From Streptomyces bluensis (GTDB taxonomy: Bacteria > Actinomycetota > Actinomycetes > Streptomycetales > Streptomycetaceae), in assembly GCF_014650715.1 (NCBI RefSeq), contig NZ_BMVM01000003.1, positions 535,017-599,016 of the forward strand: a DNA stretch of 64,000 nucleotides. The letters run 5' to 3'. The translations under genes were made by a program, and so were the position numbers. The stretch's first letter is position 1. Every line of letters begins with the position of its first letter. Positions 1 through 12,004 of this stretch are shown piece by piece. The notes under the pieces were generated by a model. It saw nothing but the letters and a program-made list of their open reading frames with translations. It was not told where the DNA came from and did not search any database.

Positions 1-1409
<1,409 letters not shown>

Positions 1410-1574
1410 GGTGCCTCCTGCGACCCCCGCGCTTCTGCGTCAAGGGTGACGGTCTTGAGGTTCGACGAATATGTAACGGTCAACTGCCGCTCAGGGTGCC
1501 CCATGTGGCGCACTCTGTGAAAGATGGCAGTGGAGGCCACCTTACCGGCGAGACTGCCCCCTCGGAACGACCAA

Positions 1575-1605
1575 CCGGGGATACCCCTTTTGTGGGCATC
1601 CCCGG
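1575..1605 (-). terminator. hairpin between rplO and secY
   Basis: CCGGGGAT and ATCCCCGG pair across a 15-base loop that can itself form CCC/GGG pairs. On the transcribed (minus) strand this lies just after rplO and about 165 bases before secY. No strong T tail follows, so it may be an attenuator or RNA-processing site rather than a full terminator. Confidence 0.5.
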
Positions 1606-1642
1606 TGGGATCGTTCAGGTCATCGAGACGCCTGCCGTGAGG

Positions 1643-2098
1643 TCAGACGAGCTCGGTGACGGTACCGCCGGCGGCGGTGATCTTCTCCTTGGCGGAGCCG
1701 GAGACGGCGTCGACCGTCACCTGCAGCGCCACGGAGACCTCGCCCTGGCCGAGGACCTTGACAAGGCTGTTCTTGCGGACGGCACCCTTGGCGACCAGGT
1801 CGGCAACGGTGACCTCCCCACCCTCGGGGTAGAGGGCGGCGAGCTTGTCCAGGTTCACGACCTGGTACTCCGTCTTGAACGGGTTCTTGAAGCCCTTCAG
1901 CTTCGGGAGGCGCATGTGCAGCGGCATCTGGCCACCCTCGAAGCGCTCCGGAACCTGGTAACGGGCCTTCGTGCCCTTGGTACCACGACCGGCCGTCTTA
2001 CCCTTCGACGCCTCACCACGACCGACACGGGTCTTGGCGGTCTTGGCGCCCGGGGCGGGACGGAGGTTGTGGATCTTGAGCGGGTTCTGCTCCGCCAT
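1643..2098 (-). CDS. rplO: 50S ribosomal protein L15
   Basis: L15 is a large-subunit assembly protein. The 151-residue product starts [19 protein letters not shown] and has the Gly/Lys-rich N-terminal extension ([17 protein letters not shown]) that threads into 23S rRNA, then a compact C-terminal domain. It follows rpmD with a 2-base gap and is the last ribosomal gene of the spc operon before secY. Length and order are normal. Confidence 0.98.
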   Translation of the reverse strand: MAEQNPLKIHNLRPAPGAKTAKTRVGRGEASKGKTAGRGTKGTKARYQVPERFEGGQMPLHMRLPKLKGFKNPFKTEYQVVNLDKLAALYPEGGEVTVADLVAKGAVRKNSLVKVLGQGEVSVALQVTVDAVSGSAKEKITAAGGTVTELV

Positions 2099-2100
2099 GA

Positions 2101-2283
2101 TCAGTCGACCTCCTCGACCGTCACGAGGTGGCGGACGGTGTGCACCATGCCGCGGAACTCGGGGCGGTCCTCCTTGACGACCTGCGTGTTGATGCCCTTG
2201 AGACCAAGGGAGCGCAGGGTGTCACGGTGGTTCTGCTTGCTGCCGATGTAGGACTTGACCTGCGTAATCTTGAGCTGCGCCAT
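2101..2283 (-). CDS. rpmD: 50S ribosomal protein L30
   Basis: This 60-residue protein begins [14 protein letters not shown] and matches the short bacterial L30 (beta-alpha-beta fold, binds 23S rRNA). The open frame extends further upstream, but only the ATG at 2283 gives the family's normal start and length. The gene lies 2 bases from rpsE upstream and 2 bases from rplO downstream. Confidence 0.97.
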   Translation of the reverse strand: MAQLKITQVKSYIGSKQNHRDTLRSLGLKGINTQVVKEDRPEFRGMVHTVRHLVTVEEVD

Positions 2284-2285
2284 GA

Positions 2286-2891
2286 TTACGCACCCGCCCC
2301 GGCACGCGCACGCAGCAGGGCCGCGGGGGCGACGTCCTCCAGCGGCAGACCGCGGCGGGCCGCGATCTCCTCGGGACGCTGCAAACCCTTCAGGGCCGCC
2401 ACGGTCGCGTGCACGATGTTGATCGCGTTGTCGGAGCCGAGCGACTTCGACAGAACGTCGTGGATACCGGCGCACTCCAGCACGGCACGCACCGGACCAC
2501 CGGCGATCACACCGGTACCGGGCGACGCGGGCTTGAGCAGCACGACGCCGGCAGCCTTCTCACCCTGGATCGGGTGCGGGATGGTGCCCTGGATCCGGGG
2601 GACCTTGAAGAAGTGCTTCTTGGCCTCCTCAACGCCCTTGGCGATGGCGGCCGGCACCTCCTTGGCCTTGCCGTAACCGACACCCACGGTGCCGTCACCG
2701 TCGCCCACCACGACCAGCGCGGTGAAGCTGAAGCGACGACCACCCTTCACAACCTTGGCGACGCGGTTGATCGCGACGACGCGCTCAACGTACGCGGTCT
2801 TCTCGGCGGCAGCTGCGCCGCCGTCACGGCCCTTCCGGTCCCGCCGCTCGCCGCCACCGGCACCGCCACCGCGGCGCTGGGGTCCAGCCAT
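2286..2891 (-). CDS. rpsE: 30S ribosomal protein S5
   Basis: S5 sits at the mRNA entry side of the small subunit and affects decoding accuracy. The 201-residue protein has an actinobacterial Arg/Gly-rich N-terminal extension ([20 protein letters not shown]), then the double-stranded-RNA-binding-like domain and the [14 protein letters not shown] region. It follows rplR with a 36-base gap and abuts rpmD. Confidence 0.98.
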   Translation of the reverse strand: MAGPQRRGGGAGGGERRDRKGRDGGAAAAEKTAYVERVVAINRVAKVVKGGRRFSFTALVVVGDGDGTVGVGYGKAKEVPAAIAKGVEEAKKHFFKVPRIQGTIPHPIQGEKAAGVVLLKPASPGTGVIAGGPVRAVLECAGIHDVLSKSLGSDNAINIVHATVAALKGLQRPEEIAARRGLPLEDVAPAALLRARAGAGA

Positions 2892-2927
2892 TGGATTACC
2901 TCTCTCTTTCCGCTAGCTACAAGCGGC

Positions 2928-3311
2928 TCAGAACTTGAGCCCGGCTTCGCGGGCGGCGTCCGCCAGGGCGGCGATGCGCCCGGCGTACTGGTTGCCACCA
3001 CGGTCGAACACGACGGCCTCGACACCGGCGGCCTTGGCACGCTCGGCGACCAGGGCGCCGACCTGCTTGGCCTGCGCGGACTTGTCGCCCTCGCCACCGC
3101 GGACGGAAGCGTCCAGCGTGGACGCCGATGCCAGGGTGTGGCCCTTCAGGTCGTCGATCACCTGCGCCACGATGTGGCGGTTGGAGCGGGTCACGACCAG
3201 ACGGGGACGCTCCGCCGTACCGTTGATCCGCTTGCGGATCCGGATGTGACGGCGCTTGATCGCGGCGCGCTTGTAGGCGTCGCCCTTGAGGATCTTCTGC
3301 CCGTATGCCAT
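2928..3311 (-). CDS. rplR: 50S ribosomal protein L18
   Basis: L18 binds 5S rRNA together with L5 and L25 in the central protuberance. The 127-residue product has the typical start and the conserved C-terminal stretch [23 protein letters not shown]. It lies 3 bases downstream of rplF in the spc operon. Confidence 0.98.
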   Translation of the reverse strand: MAYGQKILKGDAYKRAAIKRRHIRIRKRINGTAERPRLVVTRSNRHIVAQVIDDLKGHTLASASTLDASVRGGEGDKSAQAKQVGALVAERAKAAGVEAVVFDRGGNQYAGRIAALADAAREAGLKF

Positions 3312-3314
3312 GGC

Positions 3315-3854
3315 TTACTTACCCGCCTTTCCGACCTTGCGGCGGATGACTTCGCCCTCGTACTTGACGCCCTTGGCCTTGTACGGGTCGGGCTTGCGGA
3401 GCTTGCGGATGTTGGCCGCGACCTCGCCGACCTTCTGCTTGTCGATGCCCTCGACCTGGAAGCGGGTCGGGGTCTCCACCTTGAAGGTGATGCCCTCGGG
3501 CGCCTCGACGGTGATCGGGTGGCTGTAACCGAGGGCGAACTCCAGGTTCGATCCCTTGGCGGTCACGCGGTAACCGACACCGCTGATTTCGAGCTTCTTC
3601 ACGTAACCCTGGGTCACGCCGGTGATCATGTTCGCCACCAGCGTGCGGGACAGGCCGTGCAGGGCCTTGTTCTGACGCTCGTCGTTGGGGCGGGTCACCG
3701 AGAGGGTGCCGTCCTCGCCCTTGGCGATGTCGATCGGCGCCGCGATGGTGTGGGTCAGCGTGCCCTTGGGGCCCTTGACCGCGACCGTACGGCCGTCGAT
3801 GGTGACGTCCACGCCGGCGGGAACCGCGATGGGGAGCTTGCCGATGCGCGACAT
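3315..3854 (-). CDS. rplF: 50S ribosomal protein L6
   Basis: L6 is a two-domain protein near the base of the L7/L12 stalk. The 179-residue product begins [17 protein letters not shown] and ends with the family signature around [14 protein letters not shown]. It follows rpsH by 24 bases. Confidence 0.98.
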   Translation of the reverse strand: MSRIGKLPIAVPAGVDVTIDGRTVAVKGPKGTLTHTIAAPIDIAKGEDGTLSVTRPNDERQNKALHGLSRTLVANMITGVTQGYVKKLEISGVGYRVTAKGSNLEFALGYSHPITVEAPEGITFKVETPTRFQVEGIDKQKVGEVAANIRKLRKPDPYKAKGVKYEGEVIRRKVGKAGK

Positions 3855-3878
3855 AGCTGTTTCCTCCGTTCCCTTCTG

Positions 3879-4277
3879 CTACCAGACGTAGGCGAGGACT
3901 TCCCCACCCACGCCCTTCTTGCCGGCCTGCTTGTCGGTGAGGAGCCCGTGAGACGTGGAGATGATCGCCACGCCGAGGCCGCCGAGCACCTTCGGCAGGT
4001 TGGTGGACTTCGCGTACACCCGGAGACCGGGCTTGGAGATCCGCTTGATGCCCGCGATGGAGCGCTCACGGTTGGGGCCGAACTTCAGCTCCAGGACGAG
4101 GTTCTTGCCGACCTCGGCGTCCTCGACCTTCCAGCCCGTGATGAAGCCCTCCTGCTGGAGGATCTCCGCGATGTGCGACTTGATCTTGGACGCCGGCATC
4201 GTCACGGAGTCGTGGTATGCCGAGTTCGCGTTCCGCAGACGCGTAAGCATGTCTGCGATCGGATCAGTCATGGTCAT
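3879..4277 (-). CDS. rpsH: 30S ribosomal protein S8
   Basis: S8 binds 16S rRNA helix 21 and, in enteric bacteria, regulates the spc operon. The start was placed at the ATG giving [11 protein letters not shown] (132 residues), the family's normal length; an in-frame extension upstream has no family similarity. The C-terminal [20 protein letters not shown] signature is present. A 211-base gap separates it from rpsN. Confidence 0.97.
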   Translation of the reverse strand: MTMTDPIADMLTRLRNANSAYHDSVTMPASKIKSHIAEILQQEGFITGWKVEDAEVGKNLVLELKFGPNRERSIAGIKRISKPGLRVYAKSTNLPKVLGGLGVAIISTSHGLLTDKQAGKKGVGGEVLAYVW

Positions 4278-4488
4278 GAATTGGCCTTCGGCCTCTCTCG
4301 CCGGGGTTTCCTGGTGCGCCATCCCTCTCCCCGATCCGAGACGGGGCGGGTGCGGCACGGTGGACCTACGGCGTAGTAAGTCGTATGGGCGTCAGGCGCC
4401 CAACCCTCCAAGGCTAAGCCATGGAGAGGTGGGCCCCTGACACTGCCCTTTACTTACCGAGAGCTTCAGGAATCCCTTATTACAGGGA

Positions 4489-4674
4489 TTACCAGGAGCT
4501 CTTGGTCACGCCCGGCAGCTCGCCACGGTGAGCCATCTCACGAAGGCACACGCGGCACAGGCCGAACTTGCGGTACACGGAGTGGGGACGGCCGCAGCGC
4601 TGGCAGCGCGTGTAGCCACGCACACCGAACTTGGGCTTGCGGGCAGCCTTCGCGATCAGAGCCTTCTTCGCCAT
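4489..4674 (-). CDS. rpsN: 30S ribosomal protein S14, zinc-binding type Z
   Basis: This 61-residue S14 keeps the zinc ribbon (CQRC and CRVC), marking it as the short zinc-dependent form; zinc-free C-minus paralogues occur elsewhere in streptomycete genomes. The ATG giving [12 protein letters not shown] is preferred because GGAGG lies 10 bases upstream; a GTG three codons earlier is only one base from the same GGAGG. It starts 5 bases past the rplE stop. Confidence 0.97.
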   Translation of the reverse strand: MAKKALIAKAARKPKFGVRGYTRCQRCGRPHSVYRKFGLCRVCLREMAHRGELPGVTKSSW

Positions 4675-4679
4675 CTCGC

Positions 4680-5237
4680 TCACGCCTCCTTGAAGGGGAA
4701 GCCGAGGTGACGGAGGAGCGCGCGGCCCTCAGCGTCGTTGGTCGCCGTGGTGACCACGGTGATGTCCATACCCCGGACGCGGTCGATCTTGTCCTGGTCG
4801 ATCTCGTGGAACATGACCTGCTCCGTGAGACCGAAGGTGTAGTTGCCACGGCCGTCGAACTGCTTGGGGGACAGACCGCGGAAGTCGCGGATGCGCGGGA
4901 GCGCGAGCGACAGGGTGCGGTCCAGGAACTCCCACATGCGGTCGCCACGGAGCGTGACGTGGGCACCGATCGGCTGGCCCTCACGCAGCTTGAACTGCGC
5001 GATGGACTTGCGGGCCTTGGTGACGGCCGGCTTCTGACCGGTGATGGTGGTCAGGTCGCGGATCGCACCCTCGATCAGCTTCGAGTCACGGGCGGCGTCG
5101 CCGACACCCATGTTGACCACGATCTTGACGAGACCGGGGATCTGCATGACGTTCTCGTACTTGAACTCGTCACGCAGCTTGCCCGCGATCTCCTCGCGGT
5201 ACTTCGTCTTCAGACGCGGAGTGGTGGTGGTAGCCAT
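4680..5237 (-). CDS. rplE: 50S ribosomal protein L5
   Basis: L5 binds 5S rRNA and contacts the P-site tRNA. The 185-residue product contains conserved stretches such as [11 protein letters not shown] and [21 protein letters not shown]. Its ATG shares one base with the rplX stop (position 5237), implying coupled translation. Confidence 0.98.
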   Translation of the reverse strand: MATTTTPRLKTKYREEIAGKLRDEFKYENVMQIPGLVKIVVNMGVGDAARDSKLIEGAIRDLTTITGQKPAVTKARKSIAQFKLREGQPIGAHVTLRGDRMWEFLDRTLSLALPRIRDFRGLSPKQFDGRGNYTFGLTEQVMFHEIDQDKIDRVRGMDITVVTTATNDAEGRALLRHLGFPFKEA

Positions 5238-5560
5238 CAGATGTCCTCACCCGTCCGCTTGGCAACGCGGATCTTGTTGCCCTCTTCGTCGAAGCGGTAA
5301 CCGACGCGGGTCACGACCTTCTTGCCGTCCTTCTCGACGACGAGCTGGACGTTGGACACGTGGACCGGCGCCTCGGTGGTCACGATGCCACCGGCCTGCG
5401 AGCCCTTGGCGGTCGGACCAGCCTTGGTGTGCTTCTTGACCCGGTTGACACCCTCGACCAGGACACGGTCCTCGCGGGGGTAGGCCGCGATGACCTTGCC
5501 CTGCTTGCCCTTGTCCTTGCCGGTGATGACCTGGACCAGGTCGCCCTTCTTGATCTTCAT
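5237..5560 (-). CDS. rplX: 50S ribosomal protein L24
   Basis: L24 is an early assembly protein with an N-terminal KOW motif ([19 protein letters not shown]). The 107-residue protein has the normal length. It lies 2 bases after rplN and overlaps the rplE start by one base. Confidence 0.98.
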   Translation of the reverse strand: MKIKKGDLVQVITGKDKGKQGKVIAAYPREDRVLVEGVNRVKKHTKAGPTAKGSQAGGIVTTEAPVHVSNVQLVVEKDGKKVVTRVGYRFDEEGNKIRVAKRTGEDI

Positions 5561-5562
5561 GC

Positions 5563-5931
5563 TTACAGCACCTCCGGCGCGAGCGAGATGATCTTCATGA
5601 ACTTCTTCTCGCGCAGCTCACGGCCGACCGGGCCGAAGATGCGGGTGCCGCGAGGGTCGCCGTCGTTCTTCAGAATGACGGCGGCGTTCTCGTCGAAGCG
5701 GATGTACGAGCCGTCCGGACGGCGACGCTCCTTGACGGTGCGAACGATGACCGCCTTGACGACGTCACCCTTCTTCACGTTGCCACCGGGGATCGCGTCC
5801 TTGACGGTGGCGACGATGACGTCACCGATGCCCGCGTAGCGGCGACCGGAGCCACCGAGCACACGGATGCAAAGGATTTCCTTCGCACCCGTGTTGTCGG
5901 CGACACGCAGTCGCGACTCCTGCTGGATCAC
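5563..5931 (-). CDS. rplN: 50S ribosomal protein L14
   Basis: L14 is a five-stranded barrel at the subunit interface, contacting L19 and 16S rRNA. The 122-residue product starts [18 protein letters not shown], the family hallmark. It is the first gene after a 250-base structured gap, the classical boundary between the S10 and spc operons. Confidence 0.98.
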   Translation of the reverse strand: MIQQESRLRVADNTGAKEILCIRVLGGSGRRYAGIGDVIVATVKDAIPGGNVKKGDVVKAVIVRTVKERRRPDGSYIRFDENAAVILKNDGDPRGTRIFGPVGRELREKKFMKIISLAPEVL

Positions 5932-6076
5932 GTCTATCTCCTGATCGTCTGCCGGTTCCCGCAGCGACCTTTTCGGGTCGGGCCTGCGAGCCTGGCGGAA
6001 CTGTCCTGCGGGTTCTTCCCGCAGGAATTACTTGGGCCTCTTGAGGCGGGAAACCCCACGCCGGGGTGCACCGCAC

Positions 6077-6178
6077 GGGCCGAAAGGCCCGGAACAGCGC
6101 CCGGCCGGGGGCCGCGGGACTTCCGTCCCGTCGGCCCCAAACCGTCTGGCGGGGGCAGCGGGGGCTTCAGCCCCCGCT
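6077..6178 (-). terminator. cluster of three GC-rich hairpins at the S10/spc operon boundary
   Basis: The 250-base rplN-rpsQ gap holds three hairpins. 6157-6178 is a 9-bp stem (AGCGGGGGC/GCCCCCGCT) with loop TTCA, 4 bases past the rpsQ stop. 6108-6138 is GGGGCCG/CGGCCCC enclosing GGGAC/GTCCC. 6077-6090 is GGGCC-GAAA-GGCCC. None has a long T tail. They may form a partial terminator, a processing site or an autoregulatory leader for rplN; no function is proven. Confidence 0.55.
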
Positions 6179-6181
6179 TGG

Positions 6182-6469
6182 TTACTTCGCCTTTTCGAGG
6201 ATCTCGACGACGCGCCAGCGCTTCGTCGCGGACAGCGGCCGGGTCTCCATGAGGAGGACGCGGTCGCCGACACCCGCGGCGTTCTGCTCGTCGTGGGCCT
6301 TGAGCTTGTTCGTACGGCGGATGACCTTGCCGTACAGGGCGTGCTTCACCCGGTCCTCAACGGCGACGACGACGGTCTTGTCCATCTTGTCGCTGACGAC
6401 CAGACCCTCACGGGTCTTGCGGAATCCGCGCGCCTCGGTCTTCTCTGCAGTCACGTTGCTCTCGCTCAT
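6182..6469 (-). CDS. rpsQ: 30S ribosomal protein S17
   Basis: S17 is an OB-fold primary 16S rRNA-binding protein. The 95-residue product has the conserved [20 protein letters not shown] core and an actinobacterial N-terminal extension. Its start shares one base with the rpmC stop (6469). It is the last gene of the S10 operon. Confidence 0.98.
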   Translation of the reverse strand: MSESNVTAEKTEARGFRKTREGLVVSDKMDKTVVVAVEDRVKHALYGKVIRRTNKLKAHDEQNAAGVGDRVLLMETRPLSATKRWRVVEILEKAK

Positions 6470-6693
6470 CAGGCGCTCTCCACCGTTTCGATGCCCAGCT
6501 CACGCTCGCGCATCAGGGTGTAGATCCGCGCGATGTCCTTGCGGACCGCCTTCAGACGGCCATGGTTTTCGAGCTGACCCGTCGCCGCCTGGAAGCGGAG
6601 ATTGAACAGCTCTTCCTTGGCCTCGCGAAGCTTCCCGAGAAGCTCCTCGTTGCCCAGCTCGCGCAGCTCGGACGCCTTGGTACCGGCCGACAT
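6469..6693 (-). CDS. rpmC: 50S ribosomal protein L29
   Basis: L29 is a small helical hairpin at the peptide exit tunnel and part of the SRP/trigger-factor docking site. The frame opens with ATGATG; the second ATG (74 residues, [13 protein letters not shown]) overlaps the rplP stop by one base and gives the usual length. Starting at the first ATG would add one residue. Confidence 0.97.
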   Translation of the reverse strand: MSAGTKASELRELGNEELLGKLREAKEELFNLRFQAATGQLENHGRLKAVRKDIARIYTLMRERELGIETVESA

Positions 6694-7112
6694 CACGCTT
6701 CACCTGCCTCGCGCTTGACGATCTTGCACTTCATCGGCAGCTTGTGAGCCGCACGGGTCAGGGCCTCGCGCGCGATCTTCTCGTTGGGGTACGACAGCTC
6801 GAACATCACGCGTCCGGGCTTGACGTTGGCGATCCACCACTCCGGAGAACCCTTACCGGAACCCATGCGGGTCTCGGCGGGCTTCTTGGTGAGGGGACGG
6901 TCCGGGTAGATGTTGATCCAGACCTTGCCGCCACGCTTGATGTGACGCGTCATGGCGATACGAGCGGCCTCGATCTGACGGTTCGTCACGTAGGCCGGGG
7001 TGAGCGCCTGGATGCCGTACTCGCCGAACGCAACCTGCGTCCCGCCCTTGGCAGCGCCGGTGCGCTTCGGGTGGTGCTGCTTGCGGTGCTTGACCCTACG
7101 GGGGATCAGCAT
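6693..7112 (-). CDS. rplP: 50S ribosomal protein L16
   Basis: L16 lies near the A site and organises the peptidyl-transferase region. The 139-residue product starts [19 protein letters not shown] and contains the conserved [12 protein letters not shown] motif. The gene sits 5 bases after rpsC. Confidence 0.98.
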   Translation of the reverse strand: MLIPRRVKHRKQHHPKRTGAAKGGTQVAFGEYGIQALTPAYVTNRQIEAARIAMTRHIKRGGKVWINIYPDRPLTKKPAETRMGSGKGSPEWWIANVKPGRVMFELSYPNEKIAREALTRAAHKLPMKCKIVKREAGEA

Positions 7113-7117
7113 GTCGG

Positions 7118-7927
7118 TCAGGCCTCCGTTCCGGTGCTCTCAGCCGGAGCGGCGGCAGCGGGGGCCTCGGCGCCGGCAGCCTGCTGCGGCTTGCGACCGC
7201 GCCGCTCGCCACCGCGGCCACCACGGGCCGGGCGGTCGGCACCGCCACGCGCCGGGCGGTTGCCCGCACGGGCGGCGGCGTTCTCGGCGCGGACCTCGGC
7301 GATGTTCTTGACGTCGCCCTTGTAGATCCAGACCTTCACACCGATGCGGCCGAAGGTCGTCTTGGCCTCGAAGAAGCCGTAGTCCACGTTCGCGCGGAGC
7401 GTGTGCAGGGGCACGCGGCCCTCGCGGTAGAACTCCGAGCGGGACATCTCGGCGCCGCCGAGGCGGCCACCGCACTGGATCTTGATGCCCTTGGCGCCGG
7501 CCTTCATGGCGGACTGCATGCTCTTGCGCATGGCCCGACGGAAGGAGACGCGGGAGGAGAGCTGCTCGGCGACGGCCTGGGCAACGAGCTGAGCGTCGGT
7601 CTCGGGGTTCTTGACCTCAAGAATGTTCAGCTGGACCTGCTTGCCCGTGAGCTTCTCAAGGTCGCCGCGGATGCGGTCGGCCTCGGCGCCACGGCGGCCG
7701 ATGACGATGCCCGGACGCGCGGTGTGGATGTCCACGCGGACGCGGTCACGGGTGCGCTCGATCTCCACCTTGGAGATGCCGGCGCGCTCCATGCCGGACG
7801 TCATCATCCGGCGGATGGCGACGTCTTCCTTGACGTAGTCCTTGTACAGCTTGTCGGCGTACCACCGGGACTTGAAGTCCGTGGTGACACCGAGCCGGAA
7901 CCCATGCGGGTTAACCTTCTGGCCCAT
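7118..7927 (-). CDS. rpsC: 30S ribosomal protein S3
   Basis: S3 forms part of the mRNA entry tunnel. The 269-residue product starts [13 protein letters not shown] and has the KH domain ([20 protein letters not shown]), the S3 C-terminal domain to about residue 215, then a streptomycete Arg/Gly-Ala/Pro-rich tail. The start shares one base with the rplV stop (7927). Confidence 0.98.
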   Translation of the reverse strand: MGQKVNPHGFRLGVTTDFKSRWYADKLYKDYVKEDVAIRRMMTSGMERAGISKVEIERTRDRVRVDIHTARPGIVIGRRGAEADRIRGDLEKLTGKQVQLNILEVKNPETDAQLVAQAVAEQLSSRVSFRRAMRKSMQSAMKAGAKGIKIQCGGRLGGAEMSRSEFYREGRVPLHTLRANVDYGFFEAKTTFGRIGVKVWIYKGDVKNIAEVRAENAAARAGNRPARGGADRPARGGRGGERRGRKPQQAAGAEAPAAAAPAESTGTEA

Positions 7928-8274
7928 TACCGGGTTCCTTCCTTGCTGCTGACGACCACGGTGATGTGGCTGGTCCGCTTGCGGATCCGGTAGGCACGGC
8001 CCTGGGCACGCGGACGGAACCGCTTCAGGGTCGGGCCCTCGTCGACGTACGCCTCGCTGATCACCAGCGAGGAGGCGTCCGTGTGGTCGTAGTTGTGCGC
8101 GGCGTTGGCGATGGCGCTGTCGAGCACCTTGCCGACCGGCACGGAGGCTGCCTGCGGAGCGAATCGCAGAACAGCCTGGGCCTCCGTGGCGTCCATGCCA
8201 CGGATGAGGTCCACCACACGGCGGGCCTTCATGGGCGTGACGCGGATGTACCGCGCCTGGGCCCTGGCTTCCAT
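7927..8274 (-). CDS. rplV: 50S ribosomal protein L22
   Basis: L22 lines the peptide exit tunnel; its beta hairpin is a site of macrolide-resistance changes. The 115-residue product has the conserved [14 protein letters not shown] start and the [19 protein letters not shown] tip, both apparently wild type. Confidence 0.98.
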   Translation of the reverse strand: MEARAQARYIRVTPMKARRVVDLIRGMDATEAQAVLRFAPQAASVPVGKVLDSAIANAAHNYDHTDASSLVISEAYVDEGPTLKRFRPRAQGRAYRIRKRTSHITVVVSSKEGTR

Positions 8275-8316
8275 GGTTGTCCCTTCAGTTTCTTACGTGT
8301 CTGAATGCGATCCGCT

Positions 8317-8598
8317 TTAGCGGCGCTTCGACTTCCGGTCGTCCTTGACGTGGCCCCGGAAGGTGCGGGTCGGCGAGAACTCGCCGAGCTTGTGACCGAC
8401 CATCGACTCGGTGACGAACACCGGGATGTGGGTCTTGCCGTTGTGCACCGCGATCGTGTGGCCGAGCATGGCCGGGACGATCATCGAGCGACGGGACCAG
8501 GTCTTGATGACGTTCTTGGAACCGGCTTCGTTCTGAGCATCCACCTTCTTGATGAGGTGCTCGTCGACGAAGGGCCCCTTCTTGAGACTGCGCGGCAT
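8317..8598 (-). CDS. rpsS: 30S ribosomal protein S19
   Basis: S19 is a head protein that binds 16S rRNA with S13. The 93-residue product starts [15 protein letters not shown] and ends [12 protein letters not shown], both typical. It lies 12 bases after rplB. Confidence 0.98.
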   Translation of the reverse strand: MPRSLKKGPFVDEHLIKKVDAQNEAGSKNVIKTWSRRSMIVPAMLGHTIAVHNGKTHIPVFVTESMVGHKLGEFSPTRTFRGHVKDDRKSKRR

Positions 8599-8610
8599 CT
8601 AAACCCGCTC

Positions 8611-9447
8611 CTAGCGCTTCTTGTTCGTCTTGCGGCGGCGGACGATGTACTTGTTGCTCGCCTTCTTGGGAGAACGAGTACGACCCTCCTTCTGACCCCA
8701 GGGGCTGACCGGGTGGCGACCACCGGAGGTCTTGCCCTCACCACCACCGTGGGGGTGGTCAACCGGGTTCATCGCCACACCGCGAACGGTCGGGCGGACG
8801 CCCAGCCAGCGCTTGCGGCCGGCCTTGCCCCAGTTGATGTTGCTCTGCTCGGCGTTGCCGACCTCGCCGACGGTGGCGCGGCAGCGCACGTCGACCAGGC
8901 GGATCTCACCGGACGGCATGCGGAGGTGGGCCATCTGGCCCTCCTTCGCGAGCAGCTGCACGGAGGCACCGGCGGAGCGGGCGAACTTGGCGCCGCCACC
9001 CGGACGAAGCTCCACGGAGTGGATCGTCGTACCGACCGGGATGTTGCGGAGCGCCAGGTTGTTGCCGGGCTTGATGTCGGCGCCGGGACCGTTCTCGATC
9101 CGGTCGCCCTGTCCGAGGCCCTTGGGGGCCAGGATGTAGCGCTTCTCGCCGTCCGCGTAGTGCAGGAGCGCGATGCGCGCGGTGCGGTTGGGGTCGTACT
9201 CGATGTGCGCGACCTTCGCCGGCACGCCGTCCTTGTCGTGACGACGGAAGTCGATCACGCGGTAGGCGCGCTTGTGGCCACCACCCTGGTGGCGGACGGT
9301 CACACGACCGGAGTTGTTACGGCCACCCTTGCTGTGCAGGGGGCGGACCAGCGACTTCTCCGGCGTGGACCGCGTGACCTCGACGAAGTCGGCGACGCTG
9401 GAGCCACGGCGGCCCGGCGTAGTCGGCTTGTACTTGCGGATTCCCAT
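8611..9447 (-). CDS. rplB: 50S ribosomal protein L2
   Basis: L2 is a primary 23S rRNA-binding protein essential for peptidyl transfer. The 278-residue product carries the C-terminal signature [13 protein letters not shown] containing the conserved histidines near the peptidyl-transferase centre. Length is normal. Confidence 0.98.
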   Translation of the reverse strand: MGIRKYKPTTPGRRGSSVADFVEVTRSTPEKSLVRPLHSKGGRNNSGRVTVRHQGGGHKRAYRVIDFRRHDKDGVPAKVAHIEYDPNRTARIALLHYADGEKRYILAPKGLGQGDRIENGPGADIKPGNNLALRNIPVGTTIHSVELRPGGGAKFARSAGASVQLLAKEGQMAHLRMPSGEIRLVDVRCRATVGEVGNAEQSNINWGKAGRKRWLGVRPTVRGVAMNPVDHPHGGGEGKTSGGRHPVSPWGQKEGRTRSPKKASNKYIVRRRKTNKKR

Positions 9448-9487
9448 TTCTCAGTCCTCGTCCGATATCGGACGATCCGGACCTCCG

Positions 9488-9907
9488 TCAGGAGGTCGGA
9501 CCGCCGAAGATGTCGATACGGTCGCCCTCGGCGAGGGTCACGATCGCGCGCTTGGTGGACGCGCGCTGGCCGAAGCCGGTGCGGGTCCGCTTGCGCTTGC
9601 CCTGGCGGTTGATCGTGTTGACCCCGGTGACCTTGACCGAGAAGACCGCCTGGACGGCCTGCTTGATCTGGGTCTTGTTGGCGTTCGGGTCGACGATGAA
9701 CGTGTACTTGTTCTCGTCGAGGAGCGCGTAGCTCTTCTCCGACACGACCGGCTTCAGCAGGACGTCACGGGGGTCCGTGTACGCCTTGCTCGCCGGGGTG
9801 ACGACGGTGTTCTTGCCCTCGGTGGCGTGGCGCTTCGCCTTGGCGACGCGCGCGGCCTTGGCGGCCTTGGCGGCCTTCGAGGCGATGGAGGGGTGACGGG
9901 TAGCCAT
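9488..9907 (-). CDS. rplW: 50S ribosomal protein L23
   Basis: L23 lies at the exit tunnel and is the main trigger-factor dock. The 139-residue form has an Ala/Lys-rich N-terminal extension of about 45 residues before the canonical core that begins [12 protein letters not shown]. Such an extension is usual in Streptomyces. Its ATG overlaps the rplD stop by one base. Confidence 0.97.
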   Translation of the reverse strand: MATRHPSIASKAAKAAKAARVAKAKRHATEGKNTVVTPASKAYTDPRDVLLKPVVSEKSYALLDENKYTFIVDPNANKTQIKQAVQAVFSVKVTGVNTINRQGKRKRTRTGFGQRASTKRAIVTLAEGDRIDIFGGPTS

Positions 9908-10566
9908 CAGGCCTCGCTCCCTTCGGTGTCGTTGGCCTTCTGCGGGCCGGCGACGAAGGACTCAAGAGCGCCCTTGGTGAAGACCACGTCGTCCGAGACG
10001 ATCACGTCGTACGTGTTCAGCTGGCCCGGCTCCAGGATGTGGACCTGGGGCAGGTTGCGGGCGGACAGCCACGCGGCCTCGTCGGCGCGCTCGACGACCA
10101 GGAGCAGGTTCTTGCGCTCCGAGATCTTGCCGAACAGGCTCTTGGCGGCCTTCGTGGAGGGGGTCTCGCCCTCGATCACGCCGGTGACGACGTGAATGCG
10201 GTTCGCGCGGGCCCGGTCGGTGAGGGCGTGGCGCAGGGCCGCGGCCTTCATCTTCTTCGGGGTGCGCTGCGAGTAGTCACGCGGCTGCGGGCCGTGGACG
10301 ACGCCACCACCGGCGAACTGCGGCGCGCGGGTCGAGCCCTGACGGGCGCGGCCGGTGCCCTTCTGGCGGTACGGCTTCTTGCCGCCACCACGGACCTCGC
10401 CACGGGTCTTGGTCTTGTGCGTGCCCTGACGGGCAGCGGCGTTCTGCGCGACGACGACCTGGTGGATCAGCGGGATGCTGACCTTCTCCACACCGAAGAT
10501 CTCCGCGGGGAGCTCGACGGTACCGGCCTTCTCGCCGGCAGGCGAAAGGATGTCAACAGTGCTCAT
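9907..10566 (-). CDS. rplD: 50S ribosomal protein L4
   Basis: L4 reaches the exit tunnel with an extended loop (here [20 protein letters not shown], the macrolide-relevant tip). In enteric bacteria it also autoregulates the S10 operon. The product has 219 residues. It lies 8 bases after rplC. Confidence 0.98.
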   Translation of the reverse strand: MSTVDILSPAGEKAGTVELPAEIFGVEKVSIPLIHQVVVAQNAAARQGTHKTKTRGEVRGGGKKPYRQKGTGRARQGSTRAPQFAGGGVVHGPQPRDYSQRTPKKMKAAALRHALTDRARANRIHVVTGVIEGETPSTKAAKSLFGKISERKNLLLVVERADEAAWLSARNLPQVHILEPGQLNTYDVIVSDDVVFTKGALESFVAGPQKANDTEGSEA

Positions 10567-10574
10567 CGGTTACC

Positions 10575-11219
10575 TCAGGCCCCCTTGGCCGCGGTGCGGA
10601 CCAGGACGAGGCCGCCGTTCGGACCGGGAACCGCGCCCTTGATGAGCAGCAGACCCTTCTCCGCGTCAACGGCGTGGACGGTCAGGTTCTGGGTGGTGAC
10701 CCGCTCGTTGCCCATGCGACCCGCCATGCGGAGGCCCTTGAACACGCGGCCCGGGGTGGCGCAGCCACCGATGGAACCGGGAGAGCGGTGCTTGCGCTGG
10801 GTGCCGTGTCCGGCGCCGAGGCCACCGAAGTTGTGGCGCTTCATGACACCGGCGAAGCCCTTGCCCTTGCTCTTGCCGGTCACGTCGACCTTGACGCCGG
10901 CCTCGAACACCTCGGCGGTGATCTCCTGGCCCAGCGTGTACTCGGAGGCGTCCGCGGTGCGGATCTCGACGAGGTGACGACGCGGGGTGACGTCGGCCTT
11001 GGCGAAGTGGCCCTTGAGGGGCTTGTTCACCTTGCGCGGGTCGATCTCGCCGAAGGCGATCTGGACCGACTCGTAGCCGTCGGTGTCGTTCGTACGGACC
11101 TGGGTGACGACGTTCGGGCTGGCCTTGACGACGGTGACGGGAACAACGCGGTTGTTCTCGTCCCACACCTGCGTCATGCCGAGCTTCTCGCCCAGGATGC
11201 CCTTGATCTGCTTGGTCAT
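10575..11219 (-). CDS. rplC: 50S ribosomal protein L3
   Basis: L3 is an early assembly protein whose loop reaches the peptidyl-transferase centre. The 214-residue product contains the signature [19 protein letters not shown] with the conserved glutamine of the loop. It starts 17 bases past the rpsJ stop. Confidence 0.98.
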   Translation of the reverse strand: MTKQIKGILGEKLGMTQVWDENNRVVPVTVVKASPNVVTQVRTNDTDGYESVQIAFGEIDPRKVNKPLKGHFAKADVTPRRHLVEIRTADASEYTLGQEITAEVFEAGVKVDVTGKSKGKGFAGVMKRHNFGGLGAGHGTQRKHRSPGSIGGCATPGRVFKGLRMAGRMGNERVTTQNLTVHAVDAEKGLLLIKGAVPGPNGGLVLVRTAAKGA

Positions 11220-11236
11220 TCTCAGCTCACCGACCC

Positions 11237-11545
11237 TCAGAGCTTGATCTCGATGTCGACACCGGCCGGCAGGTCGAGTCGCATCAGAGAGTCAACGGTC
11301 TTGGGGGTGGGGTCGAGAATGTCGATCAGGCGCTTGTGCGTGCGCATCTCGAAGTGCTCGCGCGAGTCCTTGTACTTGTGCGGCGACTTGATGACGCAGT
11401 ACACGTTCTTCTCAGTGGGCAGCGGCACCGGGCCCGCGACCGACGCACCAGTACGGGTCACCGTCTCGACGATCTTCTTCGCCGAGGAGTCGATGACCTC
11501 GTGGTCGTAGGCCTTGAGCCGGATGCGGATCTTCTGTCCCGCCAT
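11237..11545 (-). CDS. rpsJ: 30S ribosomal protein S10 (NusE)
   Basis: S10 is a head protein of the small subunit and, as NusE, couples NusG to the ribosome and joins antitermination complexes. The ATG giving [19 protein letters not shown] (102 residues) is the family start; the longer open frame is untranslated leader. It is the first gene of the S10 operon, with a promoter about 400 bases upstream. Confidence 0.98.
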   Translation of the reverse strand: MAGQKIRIRLKAYDHEVIDSSAKKIVETVTRTGASVAGPVPLPTEKNVYCVIKSPHKYKDSREHFEMRTHKRLIDILDPTPKTVDSLMRLDLPAGVDIEIKL

Positions 11546-12004
11546 GGCTACTTCGTAGTCCTGTCTCTCTTTACGCTCCGGAACCCGGTGTTCCCTTGAC
11601 TTCCTCCGACCCACGCGGTCGGGCGTGTCGCGCTCCCGCTGACACGGATGTCCCTTGTCCGAACATCCCTGCCGGGGTGGCGCGGCCCTACCAGAACCGC
11701 GGACCGGAGGCAAAGCAGCGTCTTTCCCCTGCCGAAGGCCCACCGGGTGCCTGGCCGGTGCCGCGCCCACGCTTCCCGGAAGATTCCCGTACGTCCGCCC
11801 CAGCGCTGCCTTACGGCAGTTGGGGCGACGAGTACTGTGGGACTCGCTTCCAGTCCTCCCGGCGGGAGGCGCGCAGCATCAACACTCGACCGAGCAACCC
11901 CGCTAGTCTGCCATACGGGGCACGGCGCTGGCCAATCGGGCCGTAGAGGGTACCCGGAGGGTGACGTAGGTCAAACCTGGAGCTCAGCTGGAGAGCTTTC
12001 CGGC
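11546..12004 (-). other. S10 operon leader and promoter region, 459 bases, no gene
   Basis: No coding sequence is credible here. The stretch holds a good HrdB-type promoter near its right end (see 11947-11974), so the S10 mRNA would begin with a leader of roughly 395 bases. I see no clear hairpin terminator for the GH115 gene that ends at 12005. Confidence 0.6.
11947..11974 (-). promoter_or_regulatory. candidate HrdB promoter of the S10 operon
   Basis: On the minus strand, -35 TTGACC (11969-11974) and -10 TACCCT (11947-11952) are separated by 16 bases. Both hexamers are close to the streptomycete vegetative consensus. This is the best-matching promoter in the leader. Confidence 0.65.
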
